Positions 1 through 5,373 of a DNA stretch of 5,373 nt are shown in pieces; position 1 is the first letter of the stretch; every line of letters begins with the position of its first letter. The DNA is from Actinomycetes bacterium. Its GTDB lineage: Bacteria; Actinomycetota; Actinomycetes; Actinomycetales; JAJYRW01. The notes under the pieces are model-generated. The model had not been told where the DNA came from and ran no database searches. It was given only the letters and a program-made list of their open reading frames with translations. A program made the position numbers and the translations under genes. The stretch lies in NCBI GenBank assembly GCA_021793895.1, contig JAJYRW010000123.1, forward strand, positions 1 to 5,373, in the 5' to 3' direction.

Positions 1-1
1 C

Positions 2-817
2 CTCTACCCGCCCGGATCCGTCTTCAAACTGGTTACCGCGGCGGCCGCATTGGAATCGGGCGACTGGAGCGCCAAGACGGTTGTCGATGCCCCGGTGGAA
101 TTAGAGCTACCGCAAACGTCTTCGACGATTAAAAACTACGGAGGCGCCAGTTGCGATCCGAATAATGAGATGCCCCTGGCAGATGCGCTGCGCATTTCTT
201 GTAACACGGCGTTTGCATCCCTGGGTATGGAACTGGGAACCGACGCCATGGCGCAGCAATCAAATGCGTTCGGGTTTGGTGTCAGCCGCGAAATTCCGCT
301 TAAAGTATCGCCCTCCACCTTCCCCGAAGATCTCAACCCCCCGCAGTTGGCACAGAGCTCGATCGGGCAGTTTGATGTGCGGGTCACGCCCTTGGAAGTG
401 GCGATGATCTCGGCCGCAATTGCCAATGACGGAATTCCCATGGCCCCGCACCTGGTAAAAACTGTGCGCAGCGCTGATTTATCTGTGCGCTCTCGCACCA
501 ATCCGGAGGCGCTGGCGCGGGCCATTAGTTCCTCCACGGCCCGATCCCTGCGCGAAATGATGGTCTCGGTAGTGGAGTCAGGAACCGGCCAATCTGCCCA
601 AATTTCGGGGGTGGACGTGGCGGGAAAGACCGGCACAGCACAAACCTCGCCCGATCAGGACCCCCACGCCTGGTTCACGGCTTTCGCCCCGGCTGACGAC
701 CCACAGGTTGCGGTTGCGGTAGTTGTGGAGCACGGCGGATCGATGGGTTCGGAGGCCACCGGTGGGCGCACGGCGGCGCCAATTGCCAAATCCGTCATTG
801 AGGCGGTGCTTGAATGA
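2..817 (+). CDS. pbpA: PbpA, class B penicillin-binding protein (transpeptidase), C-terminal part
   Basis: The visible 271 residues are most of a penicillin-binding transpeptidase domain; the 5' end lies before the window and the frame is open from base 2. All three active-site motifs are present: SxxK as S-V-F-K (catalytic Ser codon 17-19, in the context PPGSVFKLVTAA), SxN as S-C-N (197-205), and KTG as AGKTGTAQ (Lys codon 626-628). The HAWFTAFAPAD segment after KTG is usual for the family. The protein should cross-link peptidoglycan outside the membrane; the missing N-terminus would hold the membrane anchor and dimerisation domain. In actinobacteria PbpA follows rodA and precedes pknA, exactly as here on the downstream side. 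Its TGA stop overlaps the pknA ATG (ATGA), implying translational coupling. Two cysteines (GGASC, and the Cys of SCN) might form a disulfide; that is inference. A divisome FtsI-type PBP is the alternative, but the pknA-pknB context favours PbpA. Confidence 0.95.
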   Translation, partial: LYPPGSVFKLVTAAAALESGDWSAKTVVDAPVELELPQTSSTIKNYGGASCDPNNEMPLADALRISCNTAFASLGMELGTDAMAQQSNAFGFGVSREIPLKVSPSTFPEDLNPPQLAQSSIGQFDVRVTPLEVAMISAAIANDGIPMAPHLVKTVRSADLSVRSRTNPEALARAISSSTARSLREMMVSVVESGTGQSAQISGVDVAGKTGTAQTSPDQDPHAWFTAFAPADDPQVAVAVVVEHGGSMGSEATGGRTAAPIAKSVIEAVLE

Positions 818-2097
818 GGCCGGAAAAAGATCTGCTTCTAATTGGTCGCTATCGCTTTCTTGAGCGCATCGCGATCGGGGGAATGGGAGAGGTGTGGTTG
901 GCTCGCGATCAGGAACGCGAGCGCGATGTGGCCATCAAGGTGCTGCGCGAGGAGCACACGGGCGAACCGGGGTTTGTAAACCGGTTTCGGGCCGAAGCGC
1001 GGGCGACGTCGGGGCTGTCGCACCCGGGTATTGCACAAACCTATGCCTACGGTGAGCAATCGGGCGCGGCCTACATCGTCATGGAACTGGTTGTGGCGGA
1101 GCCGCTTTCTGAAACGCTTGAGCGGGAAAAGACCATCGCACCGCAGTTCACAATCAACATCTTGAGCCAGGCCGCTCGGGCACTCCACGCCGCCCACGAG
1201 GGTGGAGTGGTGCATCGAGACGTCAAACCAGGCAATATTTTGGTGGACGAAAACGGTCGCGTAAAGTTAACGGATTTCGGCATCGCGCGCGCCGTGGGGC
1301 AGCCGGCAATGACCGAGGTGGGAATGGTCATGGGCACCGCTCAATACCTTTCCCCCGAGCAGGTAAATGGCCAGCCCGCCTCCCCAGCCAGTGATATTTA
1401 CGCGCTGGGAATCGTGGCTTACGAGATGCTGGTGGGTAACCGCCCCTTCACCGGCACGACCCCGCTGGAAATCGCGATTAGTCACGTCGAAAAGCAGGTC
1501 CCGCCGCTGGGGGCAGAAATCCCCCGCCCCCTGGCCGACCTAGTGATGCAAACACTGGAAAAAGACGCCGCAAAGCGCCCGGCCAGCGCGCAGATCCTGG
1601 CCGATAAATTTGACGAGTGCGCGCACCTGCTTCCCGATTTGCAGATGACTGGCTCACCAGGTTCGCAGCTAGCGGGTTCGCCGTCAGCAGGTCCGCCGAC
1701 AGCGGGTTCGCAGACAGCGGGTTCGCAGCTACCAAATGCGCGGCTACCGAATACCGCGAGCGCGCACCCGCCAAAACCTGCGCGTCCCTCGAAACTCGCA
1801 GGACCCTCGAACTCCCCGGTGCAGCCGGAGCGCGCCGGCCCCAAGCGTCGGTCGCGGGGCGCGCGCCGCACGAAATCCGTCGCCACCTGGACGGGCCAGC
1901 GCCTGTCCTGGCTTACTACCCCGCTCGCCGCTTTGGTGCTACTCATTGTGTTCGCCACCATCGGCGCACTCATCGCGGGTAGGATCTTCGCGGCGGCACC
2001 TGTTATAGATCAGCACAACGGCATAATGGCTAACGACAGTATCGACAAGTTACCGTCGTACAGTTTTGTCGATACCTCAACTATTAAGGACGTCTAA
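814..2097 (+). CDS. pknA: PknA-type membrane Ser/Thr protein kinase
   Basis: A 427-residue eukaryotic-type Ser/Thr kinase. The catalytic domain (about residues 13-270) has a glycine-rich loop (IAIGGMGEVW, 19-28), VAIK Lys42, probable helix-C Glu61, HRDVKPGN (Asp136, Asn141), DFG (154-156) and a MGTAQYLSPEQ activation/P+1 segment. Residues 279-360 form a Gly/Ser/Pro/Ala-rich linker containing a DNA tandem repeat, followed by a basic patch (KRRSRGARR). One membrane helix (about 370-389) leads to a roughly 37-residue extracytoplasmic tail without PASTA repeats. PknA of mycobacteria has the same layout, including Ala in place of the first loop glycine, and phosphorylates cell-shape and division proteins. 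The activation loop reads MTEVGMVMG, so only one of the two threonines of the mycobacterial VTQTG loop is kept (Thr167; Val169 replaces the other). The ATG overlaps the pbpA stop; a GAGG at 800-803 is a plausible ribosome site. Confidence 0.96.
   Translation: MRPEKDLLLIGRYRFLERIAIGGMGEVWLARDQERERDVAIKVLREEHTGEPGFVNRFRAEARATSGLSHPGIAQTYAYGEQSGAAYIVMELVVAEPLSETLEREKTIAPQFTINILSQAARALHAAHEGGVVHRDVKPGNILVDENGRVKLTDFGIARAVGQPAMTEVGMVMGTAQYLSPEQVNGQPASPASDIYALGIVAYEMLVGNRPFTGTTPLEIAISHVEKQVPPLGAEIPRPLADLVMQTLEKDAAKRPASAQILADKFDECAHLLPDLQMTGSPGSQLAGSPSAGPPTAGSQTAGSQLPNARLPNTASAHPPKPARPSKLAGPSNSPVQPERAGPKRRSRGARRTKSVATWTGQRLSWLTTPLAALVLLIVFATIGALIAGRIFAAAPVIDQHNGIMANDSIDKLPSYSFVDTSTIKDV
1660..1734 (+). 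repeat. Five-copy 15-bp tandem repeat inside the pknA linker
   Basis: Five in-frame 15-base units start at 1660, 1675, 1690, 1705 and 1720, each beginning GGTTCG or GGTCCG. They encode the pentapeptides GSQLA, GSPSA, GPPTA, GSQTA and GSQLP. A GSP remnant just upstream (1651-1659) may be a decayed sixth copy. The repeat lies in the cytoplasmic linker between the kinase domain and the membrane helix. Because the unit is a multiple of three, copy-number change by slippage or recombination would alter linker length without a frameshift. The sequence shows the periodicity directly; length variation between strains is inference. Confidence 0.9.
2086..2090 (+). promoter_or_regulatory. Ribosome binding site for pknB
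   Basis: AAGGA lies inside the last codons of pknA, 7 bases before the GTG at 2098. It supports GTG as the pknB start and indicates that pknB can be initiated by its own site although its start directly abuts the pknA stop (TAAGTG). Confidence 0.75.
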
Positions 2098-4005
2098 GTG
2101 GAGCAGACACCCCGGCTGCTCGCCGGCCGCTACGAAGTCGGCGAACTAATTGGCCGAGGCGGCATGGCAGAAGTACACGTTGGCCGTGACGTGCGCCTCG
2201 GGCGCACCGTCGCGATCAAAATCCTGCGCGAAGACCTCGCACGTGATCCCTCTTTCCAAACGCGATTTCGGCGGGAAGCCCAGTCATCTGCTGCCTTAAA
2301 TCACCCCTCCATTGTGGCCGTCTACGACACCGGAGAAGACGTTTCGACCTCCGCCAACGGCAGCACGGTCAACGTTCCGTTCATTGTCATGGAATATGTC
2401 GAAGGGCATACGGTCCGCGATATTTTGCGCCAGGGAAATCCGGTGCCGATTGATGAAGCGATCGAGATAACCCTCGGTGTACTTTCGGCCCTCGAATACT
2501 CCCACCAGGCGGGAATTGTGCACCGGGACATTAAGCCCGGCAACGTCATGATCACTCCGCAGGGTGCGGTGAAGGTCATGGATTTCGGTATTGCTCGCGC
2601 CCTTGCTGATTCAGCGGCAACCATGACGCAAACCCAAGCCGTCATCGGCACCGCCCAGTACCTTTCGCCGGAACAGGCCCGCGGGGAACAGGTCGATACC
2701 CGCAGCGACCTATATTCCACCGGATGCCTGTTATTTGAACTGCTTACCGGCCAGCCCCCGTTTCAGGGTGATTCCCCCGTCGCGGTGGCCTATCAGCACG
2801 TGCGAGAACAACCACAGCTACCCAGCGCCATTGCCGCCGATGTGCCCGAGACACTAGATCGCATCACGCTGATGGCCCTAGCTAAAGAACGCGATCAGCG
2901 CTATGCATCCGCGGCACAGTTCCGCTCCGATCTGGAAGCCGTATTGCACGGTGGCAATATAACGGCTCCGGCCATTGGAGCCCTTGCAGCGGGCGCAGCA
3001 GCCGGCGAGCCGGGCACGGAAGTGCTCGGCGGCCCATATGCAGAACCCGCCACCGAAGCCATGGCTGCCCAGGGCATGGGCAATACGGGGCGCTATCCCA
3101 CCACTCCACAGTGGAACCCGGTAGGCGCCGACGGGGACGATTTAGAAGAGGAACCCCAAGAGCCTGAAAAGAAAAAGCGTGGGCTGATGTGGACGCTCAT
3201 CGGAATTGGCGTGGCGGCAGTTATTGCCATTGTGCTGCTCCTGATTTTCGGCGGCGAGAAGGAAGAAGAACCGCCCCCGGAGCCGGTAACTACCTCCGTT
3301 CCCAATGTCGCCGATATGGACGAGACCGGCGCTCGGCTCGCGCTCGAAGCCGAGGGTCTGGAATTTGAGCGCGGCGATGATGTTTCCTCCGATGAGGTCG
3401 AAGAGGGCCGCGCGGTCGAATCGGATCCTGCCGCGGGCGCTGAAGTGGAGGAAGGTAGCACCGTAACGGTGTTTTTCTCGGCCGGGCCAGACGCCGTTGA
3501 GGTGCCAGATGTAACTGGGTTTTCCCAAGAAGATGCGCGGCGCGCGCTGGAAGAGGCCGACCTAACAGTTGGGAACGTGTCAACGACTGAGTCGCCAACC
3601 GTGCGTAAGGACCACGTCATTGAGACTTCCCCTGAATCGGGTGAAGAGGTCCCGCCCGGCAGCGCGGTTTCCTTGACGTTGTCCAACGGCATGGTCGAGG
3701 TGCCGGACCTCACCGGTGAACATATTGACGACGCACAAGAAATACTGAGCACTTTGGGCTTGCAGTCTCGCGCGGAATCGGTGGAAACCGATGACGAAGA
3801 CCCCGATCACGTGGTCGAACAAAGTCTTAAGGGTCTGGTGGAGCAGGGTTCAACCGTTAACCTGAAATACGCGGTCGAACCCGAACCGGAGCCGGAGCCA
3901 ACCGAGCCCGATGAGGACGAGACACCCGATCCTGGTGATTCTGAATCTCCAGACCCGGACCCAAGTGATCCCGGGGAAGACCAGGACGGAGAAGGTGACC
4001 AGTAA
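2098..4005 (+). CDS. pknB: PknB-type PASTA Ser/Thr protein kinase
   Basis: A 635-residue receptor kinase. The cytoplasmic kinase domain (about 11-283) has GRGGMAEV (19-26), VAIK Lys41, HRDIKPGN (Asp144), DFG (162-164) and an activation loop MTQTQAVIGTAQYLSPEQ; Thr177 and Thr179 align with the two autophosphorylated threonines of mycobacterial PknB. An Ala/Gly/Pro/Thr-rich linker ends in an acidic then basic stretch (KKKR) before one membrane helix (about 363-385). Outside are three PASTA repeats at about 398-463, 466-530 and 532-592, each starting with a (V/S)VP-type motif (SVPNV, EVPDV, EVPDL). PASTA domains of this family bind muropeptides or lipid II, so the protein likely senses cell-wall precursors and tunes peptidoglycan synthesis with PknA. 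M. tuberculosis PknB has four PASTA repeats. The third here is divergent (SLKGLVEQGSTV), and a 42-residue EPEP- and Asp-rich tail follows. The GTG start is supported by AAGGA upstream. Confidence 0.97.
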   Translation: MEQTPRLLAGRYEVGELIGRGGMAEVHVGRDVRLGRTVAIKILREDLARDPSFQTRFRREAQSSAALNHPSIVAVYDTGEDVSTSANGSTVNVPFIVMEYVEGHTVRDILRQGNPVPIDEAIEITLGVLSALEYSHQAGIVHRDIKPGNVMITPQGAVKVMDFGIARALADSAATMTQTQAVIGTAQYLSPEQARGEQVDTRSDLYSTGCLLFELLTGQPPFQGDSPVAVAYQHVREQPQLPSAIAADVPETLDRITLMALAKERDQRYASAAQFRSDLEAVLHGGNITAPAIGALAAGAAAGEPGTEVLGGPYAEPATEAMAAQGMGNTGRYPTTPQWNPVGADGDDLEEEPQEPEKKKRGLMWTLIGIGVAAVIAIVLLLIFGGEKEEEPPPEPVTTSVPNVADMDETGARLALEAEGLEFERGDDVSSDEVEEGRAVESDPAAGAEVEEGSTVTVFFSAGPDAVEVPDVTGFSQEDARRALEEADLTVGNVSTTESPTVRKDHVIETSPESGEEVPPGSAVSLTLSNGMVEVPDLTGEHIDDAQEILSTLGLQSRAESVETDDEDPDHVVEQSLKGLVEQGSTVNLKYAVEPEPEPEPTEPDEDETPDPGDSESPDPDPSDPGEDQDGEGDQ

Positions 4006-4022
4006 CGCGCGGCGGGTTTTAA

Positions 4023-4068
4023 CCGGCTCCAAACTTTTGGGTTGACCGGCTCCAAATTTTTGGATTGA
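4023..4068. repeat. Two tandem 23-bp repeats with internal dyad, in the convergent gap
   Basis: Units 4023-4045 and 4046-4068 are directly adjacent and identical at 21 of 23 bases (C/T at 4034/4057, G/A at 4041/4064). Each begins CCGGCTCCAAA and ends TTGA. Each contains a short inverted repeat, CCAAA-CT-TTTGG in the first and TCCAAA-TT-TTTGGA in the second. They begin 17 bases after the pknB stop and lie between two converging operons. They could help terminate transcription from both sides, bind a protein, or be remnants of a dispersed repeat; the sequence alone does not decide. The stems are short and AT-rich, so a strong intrinsic terminator is unlikely. Confidence 0.85.
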
Positions 4069-4102
4069 GCGAACGCTAACCTTTTAGGTGCAGCAGCTTA
4101 GC

Positions 4103-4114
4103 CTGGCGCGCCAG
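4103..4114. terminator. GC-rich palindrome after the sortase operon, possible terminator
   Basis: CTGGCGCGCCAG is a perfect 12-base palindrome lying 6 bases beyond the TGA of the small minus-strand gene. As RNA it could fold as CTGG-CGCG-CCAG. No U-rich run follows on the minus strand, so it is only a weak candidate for a transcript end; U-poor terminators have been proposed in actinobacteria. It could equally be chance in GC-rich DNA. Confidence 0.3.
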
Positions 4115-4120
4115 CGGGCC

Positions 4121-4282
4121 TCAGTAATCGCCCACAGTCTGGTCATTGAACGGCATGTGCGGAGCTATTGCTGGAAAAACCCACTCGAAGCATGCCCAAA
4201 CCACGCCGGCTGCCAAGATCAGCAAGATGATGATGCGCAGCCAGGCTGGACCAGGTAGTGCGCGCCACAGTAATCCGTACAT
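4121..4282 (-). CDS. Small one-pass membrane protein, 53 residues, coupled to the sortase gene
   Basis: Reading the minus strand from the ATG at 4282-4280 gives a 53-residue protein ending at TGA 4123-4121. It starts MYGLLWRALPGPAWLR, continues with a hydrophobic segment (about residues 17-39, rich in I, L, V, A and W), and ends with a Pro-rich tail, FPAIAPHMPFNDQTVGDY. The start overlaps the sortase stop by one base (TAATG), and a strong GAGGGAG lies 10 bases upstream, so translation is well supported. A positive residue before the helix suggests N-in, C-out orientation. From memory, short proteins with a similar LPGP-W-(V/L)R start and MPFND tail occur beside this locus in other actinobacteria, usually as hypothetical proteins; I cannot verify that here. 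No enzymatic motif is visible. Its place suggests an accessory role with the sortase or in the cell-wall locus, which is inference. Longer frames across this stretch on both strands look like shadows. Confidence 0.88.
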   Translation of the reverse strand: MYGLLWRALPGPAWLRIIILLILAAGVVWACFEWVFPAIAPHMPFNDQTVGDY

Positions 4283-5010
4283 TAGTCCTCAACTCCCTCA
4301 AAAAGTTCCGGCGGTACGTCGCCGTCGGGCCCCTCATTGGGATACCAGGCATCAAATTCGCCGTGCACGATGTACCGCTCTCGCGCAGAGAACATGGGGT
4401 GACAGGCGGTTAACGTGATTGAGCGCTCAGTGGCGACCTCGCCGGGTTCATTGGGTACCGGGGCGATTACTTCAACCTGATTGGGAAAAACAATGTGGTC
4501 GTCGGTGACCCGGTAGACGTACCAAACCTCGGGTGTCTGGATTATTAACGGGTCGCCCACTTCCAATTCTGCGACCTGATTAAAGGGCTTGCCGTAGGTC
4601 GTGCGGTGACCCGCCATGGAGAAGTTGCCCACCTCACCGGGTAGGGCCGTATCCGGGTAATGGCCAATTCCCATCCGGTTCAAGACGGGCTCCAGTTCAA
4701 CTCCCTCAGAAATATTGCGCACGTAATCCTTGCCAAATCGCGGGATGTGCATCGTGCCAATAGTCTCGTGATGCTCCGGATAGTCCAGCGTGGGCGGCGG
4801 CCCCTCCCCGGGCTGTAATCCCTCTTCAGAGGGGGAGGTATCAACATCAATCGACGTCATCCAGTCCAAATCGGCCAAAATCTCTTCCTGTTGCCGATCG
4901 GCGACCACGTCGGTCCACCACAACTGCCACACAGTAAAAAGCAGGAGAAACGCTCCCGCAGAAATCAGGAGTTCTCCCACGATGCCCAGCAGGCCGCGAA
5001 TAAAACGCAT
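4282..5010 (-). CDS. srtE: Class E-type sortase (membrane transpeptidase)
   Basis: A 242-residue sortase. A membrane helix (about residues 8-32, including GELLISAGAFLLLFTVW) anchors it, followed by an acidic Pro/Gly-rich linker (about 40-80) and the catalytic barrel (about 82-220). Catalytic residues are visible: His135 in MAGHRTTYGKPF, Cys203 in TLTACHPMFSARERYIVHGEF, and Arg212 nine residues after the cysteine. The IPRFGKDY and GIGHYPDTALPGEVGN segments are typical of class E sortases of actinobacteria, which anchor LAxTG-type surface proteins to peptidoglycan. No substrate gene is in the window. The cysteine motif is TLTAC rather than the common TLTTC. The ATG at 5010 is preferred: it follows a weak AAAGAGAG site and lies 13 bases past the DUF881 stop. 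An in-frame TTG at 5049 would add 13 non-hydrophobic residues and overlap the upstream gene. The stop overlaps the start of the next small gene. Confidence 0.95.
   Translation of the reverse strand: MRFIRGLLGIVGELLISAGAFLLLFTVWQLWWTDVVADRQQEEILADLDWMTSIDVDTSPSEEGLQPGEGPPPTLDYPEHHETIGTMHIPRFGKDYVRNISEGVELEPVLNRMGIGHYPDTALPGEVGNFSMAGHRTTYGKPFNQVAELEVGDPLIIQTPEVWYVYRVTDDHIVFPNQVEVIAPVPNEPGEVATERSITLTACHPMFSARERYIVHGEFDAWYPNEGPDGDVPPELFEGVED
4293..4299 (-). promoter_or_regulatory. Ribosome binding site for the 53-residue membrane protein
   Basis: On the minus strand GAGGGAG lies within the last sortase codons, 10 bases before the ATG at 4282. A second purine run, GAGGA (4290-4286), is only 3 bases away and less well placed. 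Together they support initiation of the small gene. Confidence 0.65.
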
Positions 5011-5023
5011 GAGCTCTCTTTGG

Positions 5024-5373
5024 TCAGTTTTCGTGCCCGGAAGTATCAACTGCCTGGCGATTTTCAGGTTCTAAGGGTACTTGAGCATCTAGCGTTCCCA
5101 AGACATCGACATCGTCTGGAACACTGGCCTGTTTAATCGAACTGTCATAGGCAGGTACTTCAACCTCATCAAGCGTTTCTTCCGACCATCCCAATCCCAC
5201 GACTTCCACGTATTGCAAATACAGCTGCACGCCGGCGTCATTGTGGAGGCTGTCCAGCATTTCTTCCTGCGGTCCAATCGCTTCAATGCGGTAGGGCGGT
5301 GAATACAGCTGCCCGTGCAACATCAGGGTGTTGCCCACGCAGCGCACCGCGGAATTACTAGAAACACGCTGCC
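5024..5373 (-). CDS. DUF881 family membrane protein, C-terminal part
   Basis: The last 115 residues of a minus-strand gene whose 5' end lies beyond the window. The frame stays open to the edge (QRVSSNSAVRCVGNTLML). The visible part matches the C-terminal half of DUF881 proteins: SAVRCVGNTL, then LYSPPYRIEAIG, a GVQLYLQYVEVVGLGW segment and a VPAYDSS element. Mycobacterial Rv0012, near pknB, belongs to this family; members are one-pass membrane proteins of unknown biochemical function in the division and cell-wall locus. In relatives as I recall them the domain ends soon after the AY motif. Here roughly 35 further residues follow (ASVPDDVDVL to SGHEN), acidic and without recognisable fold. A valine GTG at 5347 could look like a start, but conserved family sequence continues upstream of it, so it is internal. 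The stop lies 13 bases before the sortase ATG, indicating one operon. Confidence 0.92.
   Translation of the reverse strand, partial: QRVSSNSAVRCVGNTLMLHGQLYSPPYRIEAIGPQEEMLDSLHNDAGVQLYLQYVEVVGLGWSEETLDEVEVPAYDSSIKQASVPDDVDVLGTLDAQVPLEPENRQAVDTSGHEN

Noticed and set aside
136..636. Minus-strand open frame of 166 codons across pbpA
   Set aside because: It lies fully antisense to the transpeptidase domain, whose three motifs are intact; no domain is recognisable in the antisense reading.
1482..1973. Minus-strand open frame of 163 codons across the pknA linker, with Cys/Pro/Ala repeats
   Set aside because: Its repeats are the reverse reading of the 15-bp tandem repeat in pknA, and no independent start signal or family is visible.
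2000..2027. Possible internal promoter for pknB, with a CATAAT element at 2022-2027
   Set aside because: The -10-like hexamer has no convincing -35 partner at 16-18 bases, and the stop/start junction already explains pknB expression.
3093..3752. Long Ser/Thr-rich open frame (219 codons) on the minus strand
   Set aside because: It is antisense to the PASTA region of pknB, where codon bias in GC-rich DNA keeps the opposite strand open. Composition is low complexity, no domain is recognisable, and the plus-strand protein is unambiguous.
4023..4068. Insertion sequence ends or CRISPR-like repeat
   Set aside because: Only two directly abutting copies exist, without spacers, transposase remnants or target duplications, so neither reading is supported.
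4143..4418. Open frames on both strands over the start of the small gene and the end of the sortase gene (plus 4146-4418, minus 4143-4355)
   Set aside because: They overlap the sortase C-terminus, which is well supported, and have basic, Arg-rich shadow-like composition. The 53-residue frame is the better coding candidate here because of its start overlap and ribosome site.
5010..5049. Upstream TTG start for the sortase, adding 13 residues
   Set aside because: The extra residues are not hydrophobic or conserved in type, the start would overlap the DUF881 gene, and the ATG at 5010 directly precedes the membrane anchor.

Overview
This window is part of the conserved actinobacterial cell-wall growth and division locus pbpA-pknA-pknB. 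It is joined tail to tail to a minus-strand operon of a DUF881 membrane protein, a class E-type sortase and a small membrane protein. Gene order, GTG start usage, PASTA kinase architecture and the LPxxG-type TLTAC sortase signature all point to Actinomycetota. The G+C content, moderately high by eye, and the sortase next to pknB suggest a member of Actinomycetales such as the Actinomycetaceae. That placement is inference only, because the window holds no rRNA or other marker.

Plus strand, 2-4005: three tightly coupled genes. The 3' part of a class B penicillin-binding protein (pbpA, cut by the window start just upstream of its catalytic serine) overlaps pknA by 4 bases (ATGA). The pknA stop codon directly abuts the GTG start of pknB. 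PknA is a kinase with one membrane segment, a Pro/Ser/Ala-rich linker containing a 15-bp tandem repeat, and a short extracytoplasmic tail. PknB has a kinase domain, a juxtamembrane linker, one membrane segment, three PASTA repeats and an acidic Pro/Glu/Asp tail. In known relatives these kinases couple muropeptide or lipid II sensing outside the cell to control of peptidoglycan synthesis, with PbpA as the transpeptidase in the same operon.

Convergent gap, 4006-4120: 115 bases holding two tandem copies of a 23-bp unit (21 of 23 identical) and a GC-rich 12-bp palindrome. Both operons presumably end here, but no classical U-tract terminator is obvious.

Minus strand, 5373-4121: the C-terminal part of a DUF881 protein, then a 242-residue class E-type sortase starting 13 bases after the DUF881 stop, then a 53-residue one-pass membrane protein whose ATG overlaps the sortase stop (TAATG). 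The small protein is easily missed because of its length. It is the least understood element here and the best candidate for something undescribed, as a possible sortase partner. The trpG gene that separates pknB from the DUF881 gene in mycobacteria is absent. No RNA genes, CRISPR arrays or intact mobile elements were seen, and no gene-free stretch exceeds 300 bases.
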